A DNA stretch of 64,000 nucleotides from JALYGY01 sp963800975 (lineage in GTDB: Bacteria; Actinomycetota; Rubrobacteria; Rubrobacterales; Rubrobacteraceae). The position numbers were made by a program, and so were the translations under genes. The first letter of the stretch is position 1, and each line of letters begins with the position of its first letter. The notes below the pieces were generated by a model. That model was not told the DNA's origin and did no database searches. It saw only the letters and a list, made by a program, of their open reading frames with translations. This document shows positions 15,943 to 25,158 of this stretch, piece by piece. The DNA is taken from NCBI GenBank assembly GCA_963800975.1, contig CAWDDB010000012.1, positions 62,001-126,000 on the forward strand, in the 5' to 3' direction.

Positions 15943-16995
15943 GTGGAGAACGAGGGATCATCGGCGATGGATCGGGGCCAGTTCCTGCGCAGGGCGGCCG
16001 CGGGGGGCGCGGCGCTGGCGGCGTCTTCGCTGCTCGTCTCGTCCGGCAAGACCAAGGCCCAGGAGATGACGGACGCGAACGGAGCCGCGCTACCCACGGG
16101 TCGGCAGTACGAGATCTACTATGGCGACCAGAGCGCCATCGTTACCGAGGTCGGCGCGACCCTGCGTTCCTTCGCCGTCGGCGGTCAGGAGCTGCTCGAC
16201 ACCTTCGGCATCGACGAGATGAGCGACGCCTCCCGCGGGCAGGTGCTGCTGCCGTTCCCAAACCGCGTCGATGGCGGGCTCTACCGGTTCAGGGGCCAGG
16301 AGAACCAGCTGCCGCACACGGAGTCCGCCTCGAACAACGCCATCCACGGCCTGACGCGCTGGGTGCCCTGGATCCCGCTGAGCTGGACCCCGTCCCGCGT
16401 GGAGATGGTCCAGCGCGTCTACCCGCAGGACGGTTACCCTTACGTCCTCGCCCTGCAGATCTCCTACGAGCTATCCTCGCTTGGCCTCACCGTCGTCACC
16501 ACGGCCACCAACGTCGGGGCCGACCCGCTGCCCTTCGGGGCGGGCCATCACCCTTACCTCACCGTCGGCACCCCGACGATAAACACGGCGACGCTGCGGC
16601 TCCCGGCCCGCGCCTACCTCGAGACCAACGACCGGCTTATCCCAACGGGAAGCGCGAGCGTCGAAGGCACCGACTTCGATTTCAGGGAGGCGCGCGAGAT
16701 AGGGGGCGTCGAGCTCGATACCTGCTTCACGGACGTGATCCGCGACGCCGACGGATACGCGCGCGTCTTCATGACGCACCCGGAGGGGAGCCCAGAGATC
16801 ACGGTCTGGATGGACCGCGAGCACGGCTACATCCAGGCCTACACGGGCGACACGCTGCCCGAGGAGGACCAGCGCAAGGGCATAGCCATCGAGCCCATGA
16901 CGTGCGCCCCGGACGCCTTCAACACCGGCGACGGCCTGCGCGTCCTCGACCCAGGCCAATCGTTCACCAGCGTCTGGGGCATGAGCTGCGCTTGA
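15943..16995 (+). CDS. Aldose 1-epimerase, predicted exported
   Basis: A 350-residue galactose-mutarotase-fold enzyme. Motifs are LLPFPNRVDGGLYRF, NAIHGLTRWVPW, FGAGHHPYL (catalytic His region), DTCFTD and IAIEPMTCAPDAFN (catalytic Glu). It interconverts alpha and beta anomers. The N-terminus, with RGQFLRRAAAGGAALAASSL, is a signal-like segment with arginines before a hydrophobic run. A mutarotase acting outside the membrane beside a binding protein would supply the preferred anomer for uptake; that role is inferred. GTG at 15943 follows GGAGGT; an ATG at 15967 is an alternative. It closes the transporter operon. Confidence 0.87.
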   Translation: MENEGSSAMDRGQFLRRAAAGGAALAASSLLVSSGKTKAQEMTDANGAALPTGRQYEIYYGDQSAIVTEVGATLRSFAVGGQELLDTFGIDEMSDASRGQVLLPFPNRVDGGLYRFRGQENQLPHTESASNNAIHGLTRWVPWIPLSWTPSRVEMVQRVYPQDGYPYVLALQISYELSSLGLTVVTTATNVGADPLPFGAGHHPYLTVGTPTINTATLRLPARAYLETNDRLIPTGSASVEGTDFDFREAREIGGVELDTCFTDVIRDADGYARVFMTHPEGSPEITVWMDREHGYIQAYTGDTLPEEDQRKGIAIEPMTCAPDAFNTGDGLRVLDPGQSFTSVWGMSCA

Positions 16996-16999
16996 GTTA

Positions 17000-17145
17000 G
17001 GAATTATGAGTTTGGAATTTGGAATTGAGGGTTCGGGGGTCTACCGTCGTGTAGGGAAACGTCGGAGAGCGAACGAGGACTTGCGCCTCAAATTTTCGAT
17101 TCGTGAAAGGTGCAAACCTTTCGCAAACCTCCAATTCATAATTCC
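17000..17145. repeat. Inverted intergenic word repeat (GGAATTATGA type)
   Basis: AT-rich words (TTTGGAATTTGGAATT) begin right after the epimerase gene. GGAATTATGA at 17000-17009 is the exact reverse complement of 17136-17145, enclosing about 125 bp. Similar AT-rich words occur near 17771-17803. No coding potential is seen. Confidence 0.55.
17105..17122. terminator. Hairpin with GCAA loop between convergent genes
   Basis: GAAAGGT-GCAA-ACCTTTC is a perfect 7-bp stem with a stable GNRA-type loop. It lies between the aldose epimerase and the convergent pyrophosphatase gene, so it could serve as a bidirectional terminator. It has no clear T-run. Confidence 0.4.
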
Positions 17146-17166
17146 GCATTCTGCATTCCACATTCT

Positions 17167-17676
17167 TTAGACCGCGTGTTTGCGGATCAGGTCCTGTGCT
17201 TCCTCCGCCGGGAGCCAGCCGTGGACCTCCGCCTCTTTGTCGCCTTCGAGGTGCTTGTAGACGACGATGAACTGCTCGATCTCTTCCAGGATCTGATCCG
17301 GCAGGTGCTCCGAGGCCTTGATGTCGGAGAAGCGGGGGTCGTCGTCAGGCACACCGAGTATCTTGTACTCTTCGCTCTCCGTGTCGGTGAGGTGCATGGC
17401 CCCCACCGTGCGCACCCTTACGACGCAGCCGGGGAACGTGGGCTCGAAGGCCGCGACGATGACGTCGAAGGGGTCACCCTGGAACTGGGTCGATGGCAGG
17501 AAACCGTACTCCACCGGGTAGCGCACGTTGCCCGGTAGCACCCTGTCGCGCGCGACGAGCCCCAGCTCGGGGAACCACTCGTACTTGTTGCGGCTGCCCA
17601 GGGGGATCTCTATCACGGCGTTAACCACCCGCGGGGCGTCGTTCCCCAGGGGCAAGGCTTCGAGGTCTATCGGCAT
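17167..17676 (-). CDS. ppa: Inorganic pyrophosphatase (family I), divergent
   Basis: A 169-residue soluble pyrophosphatase, the usual length for bacterial family I. IEIPLGSRNKYEW, RYPVEYGFLP and GDPFDVIVAA are recognisable; the two aspartates of GDPFD bind catalytic metals. In the third metal motif the sequence is LTDTESEEYKILGVP, where E. coli-type enzymes read like MTDEAGEDAK. The second catalytic aspartate (E. coli D102) is therefore replaced by glutamate, and the lysine after EIP is leucine. Activity may be altered or directed at another substrate. It is a single gene with a good ATG at 17676, convergent with the transport operon. Confidence 0.8.
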   Translation of the reverse strand: MPIDLEALPLGNDAPRVVNAVIEIPLGSRNKYEWFPELGLVARDRVLPGNVRYPVEYGFLPSTQFQGDPFDVIVAAFEPTFPGCVVRVRTVGAMHLTDTESEEYKILGVPDDDPRFSDIKASEHLPDQILEEIEQFIVVYKHLEGDKEAEVHGWLPAEEAQDLIRKHAV

Positions 17677-17795
17677 CCCGCTCTCCTGACTAGGTCAATC
17701 TAACAGGCGCCAGCTTACTATTCCCCAGGCGAGCACGCTGCGCTTCGCGAAGACGGCAAGCGCCACCTCAAATCCAAACTCCGCATTCCCAATTC

Positions 17796-18830
17796 CTAAC
17801 TCGGATCTATGAGGATCTTCAGGTGTTCTTCGGGCTCGCGCATCAGGGCGAGGAGGCCGTCGTCCAGGGCTCGGCTCAGTGGGATGCGGTCGCTGACGAG
17901 CGGCTCGGCCACTACGGCGCCTCGTCCCAGCAGCCCGAGGGCGGCGGCGAAGTCTTCGTCGTAGACGTGGGAGAGTGAGCCGATGATCTCCTTCTCCGCG
18001 CCGACGACCTGCATGAACTCGAACGGGCCGGCGTGTCCGTAGATACCGACCAGGACCACGCGCCCACCCCTGCGCGCCGCGCGGACGGCGATCTTTATGG
18101 CCCGCACGTTGCCGGAGCACTCGACCACCAGGTCGGCCCCGAGCTCTGAATCGTCGTCCGGATCGAGCGTCTCGTGGGCGCCGAGGGCCGCGGCGAGACT
18201 GCGGCGTTCGGGAAGCGGCTCGACGACGCTAACGGACGAGGCGCCGCCGGCGTTAGCGGCCTGCAGCGCCATAAGACCGACGGCGCCGGCGCCGACCACG
18301 GCCACGCGCTCCCCGATCGCGAGCCTGCCGCGCCCGAGCGCCCGCACGGCGACGGCCAGCGTCTCGGCCAGGGCGCCGGCCTCGTCCGAGACGTTCTCGG
18401 GCAGCGGGAGCAGGGTCCGTGCCGGGGCGTTGCACAGTGCGGCCAGGCCCCCGTCGTCCATGAGGCCAAGGGCCCCGAGGCGCTCGCACAGGGTCACCTG
18501 GTGGCGCCTGCACCAGTAGCACTCGCCGCAGAAGATCAGGGTGTCCGCGGCGACGCGGTCGCCCGGCTCGTAGACCTCCACCCCCGCGCCCACGGCCACC
18601 ACCTCCCCCGAGAACTCGTGGCCGAGCGTGATGGGCGCCGAGCGTCCGGTGAGCGGGTGCGGGCCTCCGGTCGGGACGAAGATCGGGCCGCTCCGGTACT
18701 CTTCGACGTCCGTCCCGCAGATCCCGCACGAGAGCACGCGCAGCTGCACCTCTCCCGGACCGGGCAGCAGCGGCTCCTCGATCTCGTCCAGCCTGACGTC
18801 GCCCCTGCCGTGCCACCGCAGCGCGAGCAC
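17796..18830 (-). CDS. Zinc-dependent medium-chain dehydrogenase (sorbitol/threonine dehydrogenase-like)
   Basis: A 344-residue MDR enzyme. The catalytic zinc region is LSCGICGTD and TLGHEFSGEVVAVG; the structural zinc lobe has four cysteines in CGECYWCRRHQVTLC. The Rossmann loop is AVVGAGAVGLMALQ, followed by an acidic residue (SVVEPLPER) that favours NAD. It probably oxidises a polyol or sugar. GTG at 18830 is chosen because GGGAG lies 7 nt upstream; the longer frame overlaps the MFS remnant. It lies downstream of that remnant and probably formed an operon with it and the RraA-type gene. Confidence 0.87.
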   Translation of the reverse strand: MLALRWHGRGDVRLDEIEEPLLPGPGEVQLRVLSCGICGTDVEEYRSGPIFVPTGGPHPLTGRSAPITLGHEFSGEVVAVGAGVEVYEPGDRVAADTLIFCGECYWCRRHQVTLCERLGALGLMDDGGLAALCNAPARTLLPLPENVSDEAGALAETLAVAVRALGRGRLAIGERVAVVGAGAVGLMALQAANAGGASSVSVVEPLPERRSLAAALGAHETLDPDDDSELGADLVVECSGNVRAIKIAVRAARRGGRVVLVGIYGHAGPFEFMQVVGAEKEIIGSLSHVYDEDFAAALGLLGRGAVVAEPLVSDRIPLSRALDDGLLALMREPEEHLKILIDPS

Positions 18831-18959
18831 TAGATCTCCCTCTTCCGGCTTTCCTGGAACTCGCGACGACGCAGGTCCCCACACCCGTGGTACGCAAGCG
18901 TTCCTTCTCTCTCCGCCGGATGCTGGGCGCGCTCACCTGCGCGTCGAGACCTGGCGAGT

Positions 18960-20201
18960 TCCTCCGGCACGACGCTCGCTGTCTCTCGGGCGCCGCAACC
19001 CCGACGATGGTGACGAACTGGCAGACGATGAGGTACAGGGCGACGAGCCACGGCGCGCCGCCCGCCGCGGCGACGAGGGCGCTCGCGATAAAAGGCGTCG
19101 GACCGGCGACGAGCATACCGTCAGCTCGCGCGAGGCGGCGATCCCGGTGTAGCGGAAGCGGGTCGCGAAGAGCTCTGAGAGAAAAGAGATCTGGGTGATG
19201 GACATGGCGCTGAAACTGATACTGTAGCTGGCGACGATGGCAAGGAACGGACGGCGTCGACTCGTCCTGAGCAAGAAGAAGAACGGGAAGGTGAAGAGGG
19301 CGACGAAGGTCGCGCCGCTGATGAACACGGGCTTGCGTCCGATCCGGTCGGCAAGTATGCCGAAGAGCGGCGCCGAGACGACCCGGCTACTGCGGCGAGG
19401 AGCAGCGGGAGAAGCGCGACGCTCTGCTCCAGGCCGAGAGTGGCCGTGATGTAGCTGAGGGCGAAGGTATAGAGCAGGTAGGCGTTGGCGTTGTGCCCTG
19501 TCACGGAGAGAAACCCGTAGAACATGTTGCCCCCGCGTTCGCGCAAGATCTGGGCCAGGGGAAGCGGGTCCGGCTGTCGCCTGGGCCTGCTCGGACGCGA
19601 GGCGGGCGACTCGGCGAGTCGCTGCCTGATGTAGACCGCGACGAAGAGGATCAGGAAGCTCGCGAGGAAGGGTATGCGCGAGCCCGACGAGAGTAGTTGC
19701 TCCTCGGGGAGCCTGCTGACCAGCGCGAAGCCGCCGACAGCCAGCATCAGTCCGACGGCGGTCGCTGCGTTGGGGATCGACGTGTAGAAGGCGCGCCTCC
19801 TGTAGGGGGTGTACTCGGCGATGTAGGTGATAGCGCTCGCCAGCTCGGCCGCAGCGCCGAAGCGCTGCAGGAGCCGCAAGAGCACGAGAAGCACGGGCGC
19901 TGAGATCCCGATCGCGTCGTAGGTGGGCAAGGCACCGATCAGCACGGTCGATGACCCCATAAGCGCCACGTGAAACGAGCGCGGGCTTGCGGCCGACCTT
20001 GTCGCTGTAGTTGGTGACCACGAACCTGCCGAATGGTCTCGCGAAGAAGCCGACGGCGAAAGTGGCGAACGCCGCGAGCGTGCGAACGAACTGACCGGCG
20101 TCCGGGAAGAAGAGGCGGTTGATGACCAGCGCCGAGGCGGCCACGTACAGCGCGAAGTTGTACCACTCGATGACCGTCCTGATGGCGCTCGCGGCGACCA
20201 C
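18960..20201 (-). pseudogene. MFS transporter (metabolite:H+ symporter group), multiply frameshifted
   Basis: Four pieces of one MFS carrier lie in order in different frames. Residues RTVIEWYNFALYVAASALV to NYSDKVGRKPALV are read first. A shift near 19980 leads to HVALMGSSTVLIGALPTYDA and FALSYITATLGLEQSVALLP. A shift near 19390 leads to GILADRIGRKPVFISGATF and RYTGIAASRELT. A shift near 19120 leads to AGPTPFIASALVAAAGGAPW and VGVAAPE. The order of motifs matches the intact carriers at 55381 and 59396. At least three single-base changes are needed, so this is a decayed gene or a badly sequenced one. Confidence 0.8.
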
Positions 20202-20242
20202 TGGCGGCGCGTGCTAGCGTGCCGGCCGCCGCTCTGCACCGG

Positions 20243-20935
20243 CTACATCACGCCGAAGCGCTCGAAGGCTTCCTCGGTGCTCATCCCGTCCTGGATGGCC
20301 CGCTCCACGAGGCCCTCCGTTCTCGCCTTCTCCAGCGCCCTGCGGAACACCTCCTCCTCGGCGGCGCGCGGGACGACGCAGACGCCGTCGAGGTCGCCGA
20401 AGATCACGTCTCCCGGCTCCACCCTGACCTGGCCCACCTCGATCGGGACCCTGAAGTCCACGACCTTGCCACGGGGACCCTGGTCCTGGGCGTAGCTCCC
20501 GTACGAGAAGGTCGGGAAGCCGAGCGAGAGGATCCCGCGCGTGTCGCGGTGGTAGCCGTCGACGACGGCCCCCGCCGCGCCAAGAATCCTGGCCCGCGTG
20601 CTCATAAGCTCGCCCCAGAGGGCGTACGTCGGGGAGGCACCCGCGCACACGTACACCTCGCCGGCCTTCAGGTCGTCGAGCGCCCTGAGCATGAGGCCGA
20701 AGGGTCGCGCCATTACGTCGTTGGCGCCCGGGTCGTGCGTCTCGGCGAAGACGTCGGCCTCGAGCACCGTCATCGCCCTACCTAGCACGACCATGTCCTC
20801 GCGCAGAGGCTTGATCTCAGGGGGCAGGAACTGCCGCAGCAGCCCCATCTTGTCCATGACGTCCCCGACGACCGCGGTAAAGAGCTCGCGCCTTACCTCC
20901 TCGAAGAGCGAATCCTCAGACCTACGCGATCCCAC
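20243..20935 (-). CDS. RraA-family protein (possible 4-hydroxy-4-methyl-2-oxoglutarate-type aldolase)
   Basis: A 230-residue protein with the RraA fold. The conserved loop is GELMSTRARILGAAGAVVDG followed by YHRDTRGI, where Arg and Asp bind the metal and substrate in HMG/CHA aldolases. GDVIFGDLDGVCVVP is the usual family strand. True RNase E regulators are about 160 residues; the longer size and the catabolic setting favour an aldolase or oxaloacetate-decarboxylase-type activity. GTG at 20935 opens the frame. It stands upstream of the MFS remnant and the zinc dehydrogenase on the same strand. Confidence 0.78.
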   Translation of the reverse strand: MGSRRSEDSLFEEVRRELFTAVVGDVMDKMGLLRQFLPPEIKPLREDMVVLGRAMTVLEADVFAETHDPGANDVMARPFGLMLRALDDLKAGEVYVCAGASPTYALWGELMSTRARILGAAGAVVDGYHRDTRGILSLGFPTFSYGSYAQDQGPRGKVVDFRVPIEVGQVRVEPGDVIFGDLDGVCVVPRAAEEEVFRRALEKARTEGLVERAIQDGMSTEEAFERFGVM

Positions 20936-21207
20936 GCCAGCACGCGTCCTTCCTGTCGCCCCTTTCGAGCCCGCAGCTTAACCGCGCCTACCCCCAGCGG
21001 CAAGCCGATTCGGCCATGTTGCCATCCCGTCCTCTACCGCGAGGCAAAGAAAGCAGGAAGGTGGGGTCCTCACGCGTGATCAGATCGCGGCTGGGGGCGT
21101 ATTCCTACATCTGGACCCTGGCCTTTATGGTCACGCTGTAGGTGACAGGACGCCGCTCGGGGCGCGGGATCTCTTTCCCGCTCGTGATGGCCGTCGCCGC
21201 GTAAGGG

Positions 21208-22267
21208 CTACAGCCAACCGCGGCGCCTGAAGATCAGGTAGAGGGCGGCGGAGACCAGGATCATCAGGGCGAGGGCGAAGGGGTACCCGAGCACCCAGTG
21301 CAGCTCGGGCATGTAGTCGAAGTTCATCCCGTAGATCCCGGTGACGATCGTCGGGACTACCAGGATGGCGGCCCAGGCCGAGATCTTCTTCACCTGATCG
21401 TTCTGCGCTATGCTCGCCTGGGTGAGGTTGTTGACCTCCTCCGTCTGCTTGAGGCTCACCTGCGTGAGCTTGGTGACCTCCTCGTTCTGGGAGAGGTTCA
21501 CCAGGGTCAGGTTGACGCTGAGTATGTTCTGCAACAACTCGACCAGCGACACCACCTTGTCGGTGACCCGCAGGGCGTGGTCCCTCACGTCGCGCAAGTA
21601 GCGTCTCACCTCAGGATCTACGTCGTAGGCGTCGTCGTCGACCAGGTCCGAGAGCACCTCGATCAGAGGCTCGGTGGCGCGCCGGAACTGGATCGCCTCG
21701 CGAGAGAGCTCGTAGATGCGCCTGGAGACGCCCGTGTTGCCGCCGAAGACGTCTGTCTCTATCTCGTCGACGTCGTTCGCCAGGCCCTCGAGCACCGGCG
21801 TGTAGTCGTCGACGACGTGGTCCATGATCGCGTAGAGGATCGCCACGGGTCCGCGGCGCAGCAGGTTGGGCACCGACTCAAGGTCCTTGCGCACCCGGTC
21901 CAGCGACGAGGCCTCGCCGTGGCGCACCGACACCACGAAGTCTTCTCCCACGAAGACGTGCATCTCCCCGAACTCGATCGTCTCGGTCTCGTCCACGTAG
22001 CGGGCCGGCCTCAAGACGACGAACAGCGTCTCCGTCGTAGTGCTCTATCTTGGGGCGCTGGTGCGCCTCGATCGCGTCCTCGACGGCCAGGGGATGCAGG
22101 CCGAACTCCTGCGCGACAGAGGAGAACTCCTCCTCGGTGGGCTCGTAGAGCCCCAGCCACGCTAGCCCGTGTTGCTCGCGGCAGGCCTCGTAGGTCTCCG
22201 CGAGGGAGGCGGGTTCCGCGGCCCTGTGCCCGTCCACGTAGATGGCGCTGTCCACGATCACGCACAC
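21208..22267 (-). pseudogene. corA: CorA-type Mg2+/metal channel gene with one frameshift
   Basis: The N-terminal part (from ATG at 22267, with LAWLGLYEPTEEEFSSVAQE and AVEDAIEAHQRPKIEHYDG) and the main part (TLFVVLRPARYVDETETIEF onward) are in different frames. A missing base near 22030 joins them as HYDG-ETLFVVLRP. The main part has the long helices and the C-terminal GIYGMNFDYMPEL with the GMN motif of the CorA pore, then a second membrane helix and a basic RRRGWL tail. With one base restored the protein is about 352 residues, normal for CorA. The change could be a true mutation or an assembly error. No other Mg2+ gene is nearby. Confidence 0.82.
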
Positions 22268-22336
22268 ATCATACGCCCGGCCGATGGCTAGCGTAAGGAC
22301 GGAAAACGAGCCACGATAGGGTAGGATGTTGGCGTG

Positions 22337-22515
22337 ATGCGGACACTCGGGTACATCGTGTTCCTGCTGTGGGCGCTCTGATCATGGCGGCTTCCAGCTC
22401 GGCCGCGCGTCGGGGGTACCGGCGGCTGGTACCCGAAGGCATCTCTTCACGCAGCCCGACGAGACGCCAGCGGGCGAGGGGGCCATCTTCACTCTGACGG
22501 TGACGTGGTGGAGAA
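22337..22515 (+). pseudogene. 5' remnant of an unidentified membrane or exported protein gene
   Basis: An ATG at 22337 starts MRTLGYIVFLLWAL, a hydrophobic segment like a signal peptide or membrane helix, and stops at TGA 22379-22381. In another frame directly after, DHGGFQLGRASGVPAAG and RRHLFTQPDETPAGEGAIF read like host-type protein. The reading fades near 22515, where base composition changes. I infer a frameshifted gene cut off at the edge of the anomalous segment. The family is unknown. Confidence 0.35.
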
Positions 22516-25080
22516 TCGCTGCTATTTGTGCGGGTTGGGCGAAGGGATTGTACTTCGATGCAACGATACGACGCTTGCGTGCCACGGGATGAACGGGCGA
22601 AGTGTGCGACGCAGTGCGGGCGGGCGGCGCCCATAACTGCCAGCGTGAAGGCGGCAGGCTGTGGTGCTGCGGATGCGGCGCACTCAGCGCAGAGTGTGGC
22701 GAAAGCTACGAGGCGGGGTTGCTGCGTTAGGCGGTTTCTCGGGATTTGGAGAAGAGGTTGGTGTGGGGGGGTGGTGTGTAGGTGAGTGGGGGGGGTGAGG
22801 AGGGTTTGGTGGTGGTTAGAGGTAGGAGAAGTTTGGTTTGTGTTTAGGTTGAGATTGGAGGTGTGCGAGTATTATGTTGTTGTTTGGGTGTGTTTGGTAG
22901 AGTTTGATATGTGTGAGTAGTATGTATTTTGAGAGTGAATTGAACGCTTGATAGGTAACGAAAGGCTAGGGTTGGGCGGGTATATGACGGAGCAACGCAC
23001 AGAACGATACGGGACGCTGCAGGGCACGAAGTTCACGGTGTTGTGATGGACTGCGGACATTGCAGCTGGGTAGTGACGGTGAAAACAAGAGGGCAATAAG
23101 CTCTCGGTAATGCGATACTCACACGAGGATCTTGGCGTAAGCTCAACGCTACCTCGAGCACACGGCGCGCAGACGGTTGCTCTACGGCTGCGGGTGCGGG
23201 CAAAAGGGCGAAGGCGCTTAGCGGATAGACTGGGAAGAGGCGCTGGACGAGATTGATGCTGGCAAGAGGTATGCGCGCACGGCGCAGGCGATTGGCGTAC
23301 ACGGGTGCGGGACGCGGAGATGCTCAGGGTACGGCGGGAGCCGGCAGGCGGCTCGCAAACGTGCTGGGAGTTGCAGCACTGATGAGCATTGCATGGTGCG
23401 GAGCGGCGGGAAGGTTATGTACTGGGTGACAACGGGTGGGGATGGGGGAGATTGCGGAGTTGGGCTCATGTGTTGTGGGGGGTAACGCTAACACGGTACA
23501 CTCTGGAAGTTTATAGAGCGCGAAAGAAAGGCGCATGTGCTATAGACGATGAACGCAGCGCAAGCGCGCGACGAGCATGCGCTATGGAACGAGCGGCTTG
23601 CGCTTGGTGATGCACGCGTGGTGTTGCTGGGGCAGAGGACGCAGTTATGCGCATCTCTGGCTGGGAGGCGTGGGAGCGCGTGCAGTGCGGATGGGTAGCG
23701 CGATACGGCATGAGGAGCGGATGCTCTGGGAGAGCGGCTGGCGACGACGCCACGGGCATAAAGTGGTATGGGATGCAGCGTACGGAGGTGGGGGGGGCGG
23801 TGGCGCATACGTGCATGGGTGAGGAGACTGGCGCTACGGAGGCGGCGCGCGTACGACACGCGGCTTTTGCAACTGGGCGCCTCTGGCGCGACGATGCGCC
23901 ACGGAACGCGTACTGAACATGAGCATGGGGAGGTATTTGAGAGGCGAGCGTGAAGCCTTGTTACGGCAGCAACGTGGCGAGCGCGCCACAGAGCAAGGTG
24001 GGTGGTGCGGCGAGAGAATTGTTCACGTGTGGTGAACTAGACGACACGGCGATTACGCGACATGTGCTAGGCACATGCAGACGAGCACGCGATGCACGCG
24101 TACGGGCACTGTATGGGCTGCGACGAGCGCTAGGCGAGTGTGCGAACAGCGAGATGCGCTGGCGGCTCGCTGGTCAGGGACTTCTCTACGACCGAGAGGA
24201 GATGGCGCAGGTCTGACACGGAACATGGCCTCAAAGGGTGACGCTGAGCGACTGAAGCGCGTGGGCTGGCTTAGGTTGAATGCGGCTGTGCTGCGAAGGC
24301 TTGCACCCTCTGGCAAGCTAGAGTTCTACGGCGGGGGAGGTGAGTGGAGGGTTGTGGAAGGAGAGGGGCGAGAGGTGGGATGCGGTACAAGGTGCAAAAG
24401 CGCGCTGGCGAAGGCGAGGGCACGAGAGTGAGAGAGCAGAAAAGTGGTAGAGGGACAGGAGAGGGTAAAAGAAAGAGGGGCAGAGGAGAGGTAGAGATGA
24501 GAGGTGAGAAGGGTGGTGGAGAGTAGCAAGGGCTACGGCCAAGATGATGAGGCAAGAAGAAACGTAGCGACACGGAGGACGAGAGCGACAAGACAAGGGA
24601 GGAGGCGCGGTAACAAGACAAAAGAGAGGAGAAAGAGAAGAAAAAGACAAGAAAGAGCCGAAGGCATAGCAGGCTAGAACTACAAGTTTGGGCGAACTGC
24701 GCTCGAAGGCAGTTATAAGAATGAACGAAATTATCGCCAGTTGTTATTTTTTGTTTTTTGTTTTTTTAGTCGTTGATAGTTAATTTTTTTTGATGTTATG
24801 GTGATTTTTGTTAATTTAGAGAGTGTGTTGTTGTAGTTGTTGTATGAATTGTGTTAATATTTTTTTGTTATGTATATTGATGTATGATTTTTTGTTTTTT
24901 TTTGTAGAGTTAATGTTGTAGATAGAAGTTAATGAGTATGTGAGAGTGTAAGATATAGAAAAGTGATTGTTTGAAGATGATTAGATAAATAAGTGAAAAG
25001 AAGATAAAAATGAAAATAGATATGTAATTGTAATAATAATAATAGTAATTAAAAATTTAAAGTAGGTATAGTTTTGTTTT
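22516..25080. other. Anomalous 2.5-kb segment without recognisable genes
   Basis: No frame in this stretch gives protein-like sequence, and the many short open frames on both strands have no consistent codon pattern. Composition shifts in blocks. 22741-22944 is G/T-rich with one cytosine in 204 nt. 22945-24330 is mixed, with many CG/GC steps. 24330-24700 is purine-rich on the + strand. 24772-25080 has no cytosine at all. Normal host sequence resumes abruptly at 25081. No tRNA, inverted ends or integrase is seen. An assembly artefact is the simplest explanation. Confidence 0.8.
24772..25080 (+). other. 309-nt tract lacking cytosine
   Basis: Reading base by base, the last C before this tract is at 24771 and the next at 25081. 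The tract is made of T, A and G, with T-rich words first (TTGTTTTTTG-like) and A-rich words at the end (AATAATAATAGTAATT). In a genome where C is about a third of bases this cannot be chance. Confidence 0.9.
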
Positions 25081-25158
25081 CGAGTGCAACCTCCGTAACC
25101 TTATCGAGGCAAGGCTGCCCCGAGGTCTACGCTTCGGCGATTGGCGTAGACTGCCGGC

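Noticed and set aside
18831..18884. Longer N-terminus for the zinc dehydrogenase (362 codons)
   Set aside because: The extra residues do not fit the family; the GTG at 18830 has a good ribosome-binding site.
22945..24700. Many short open frames on both strands in the anomalous block
   Set aside because: None shows a consistent codon pattern, ribosome-binding site or recognisable motif; frames overlap on all strands as in random sequence.
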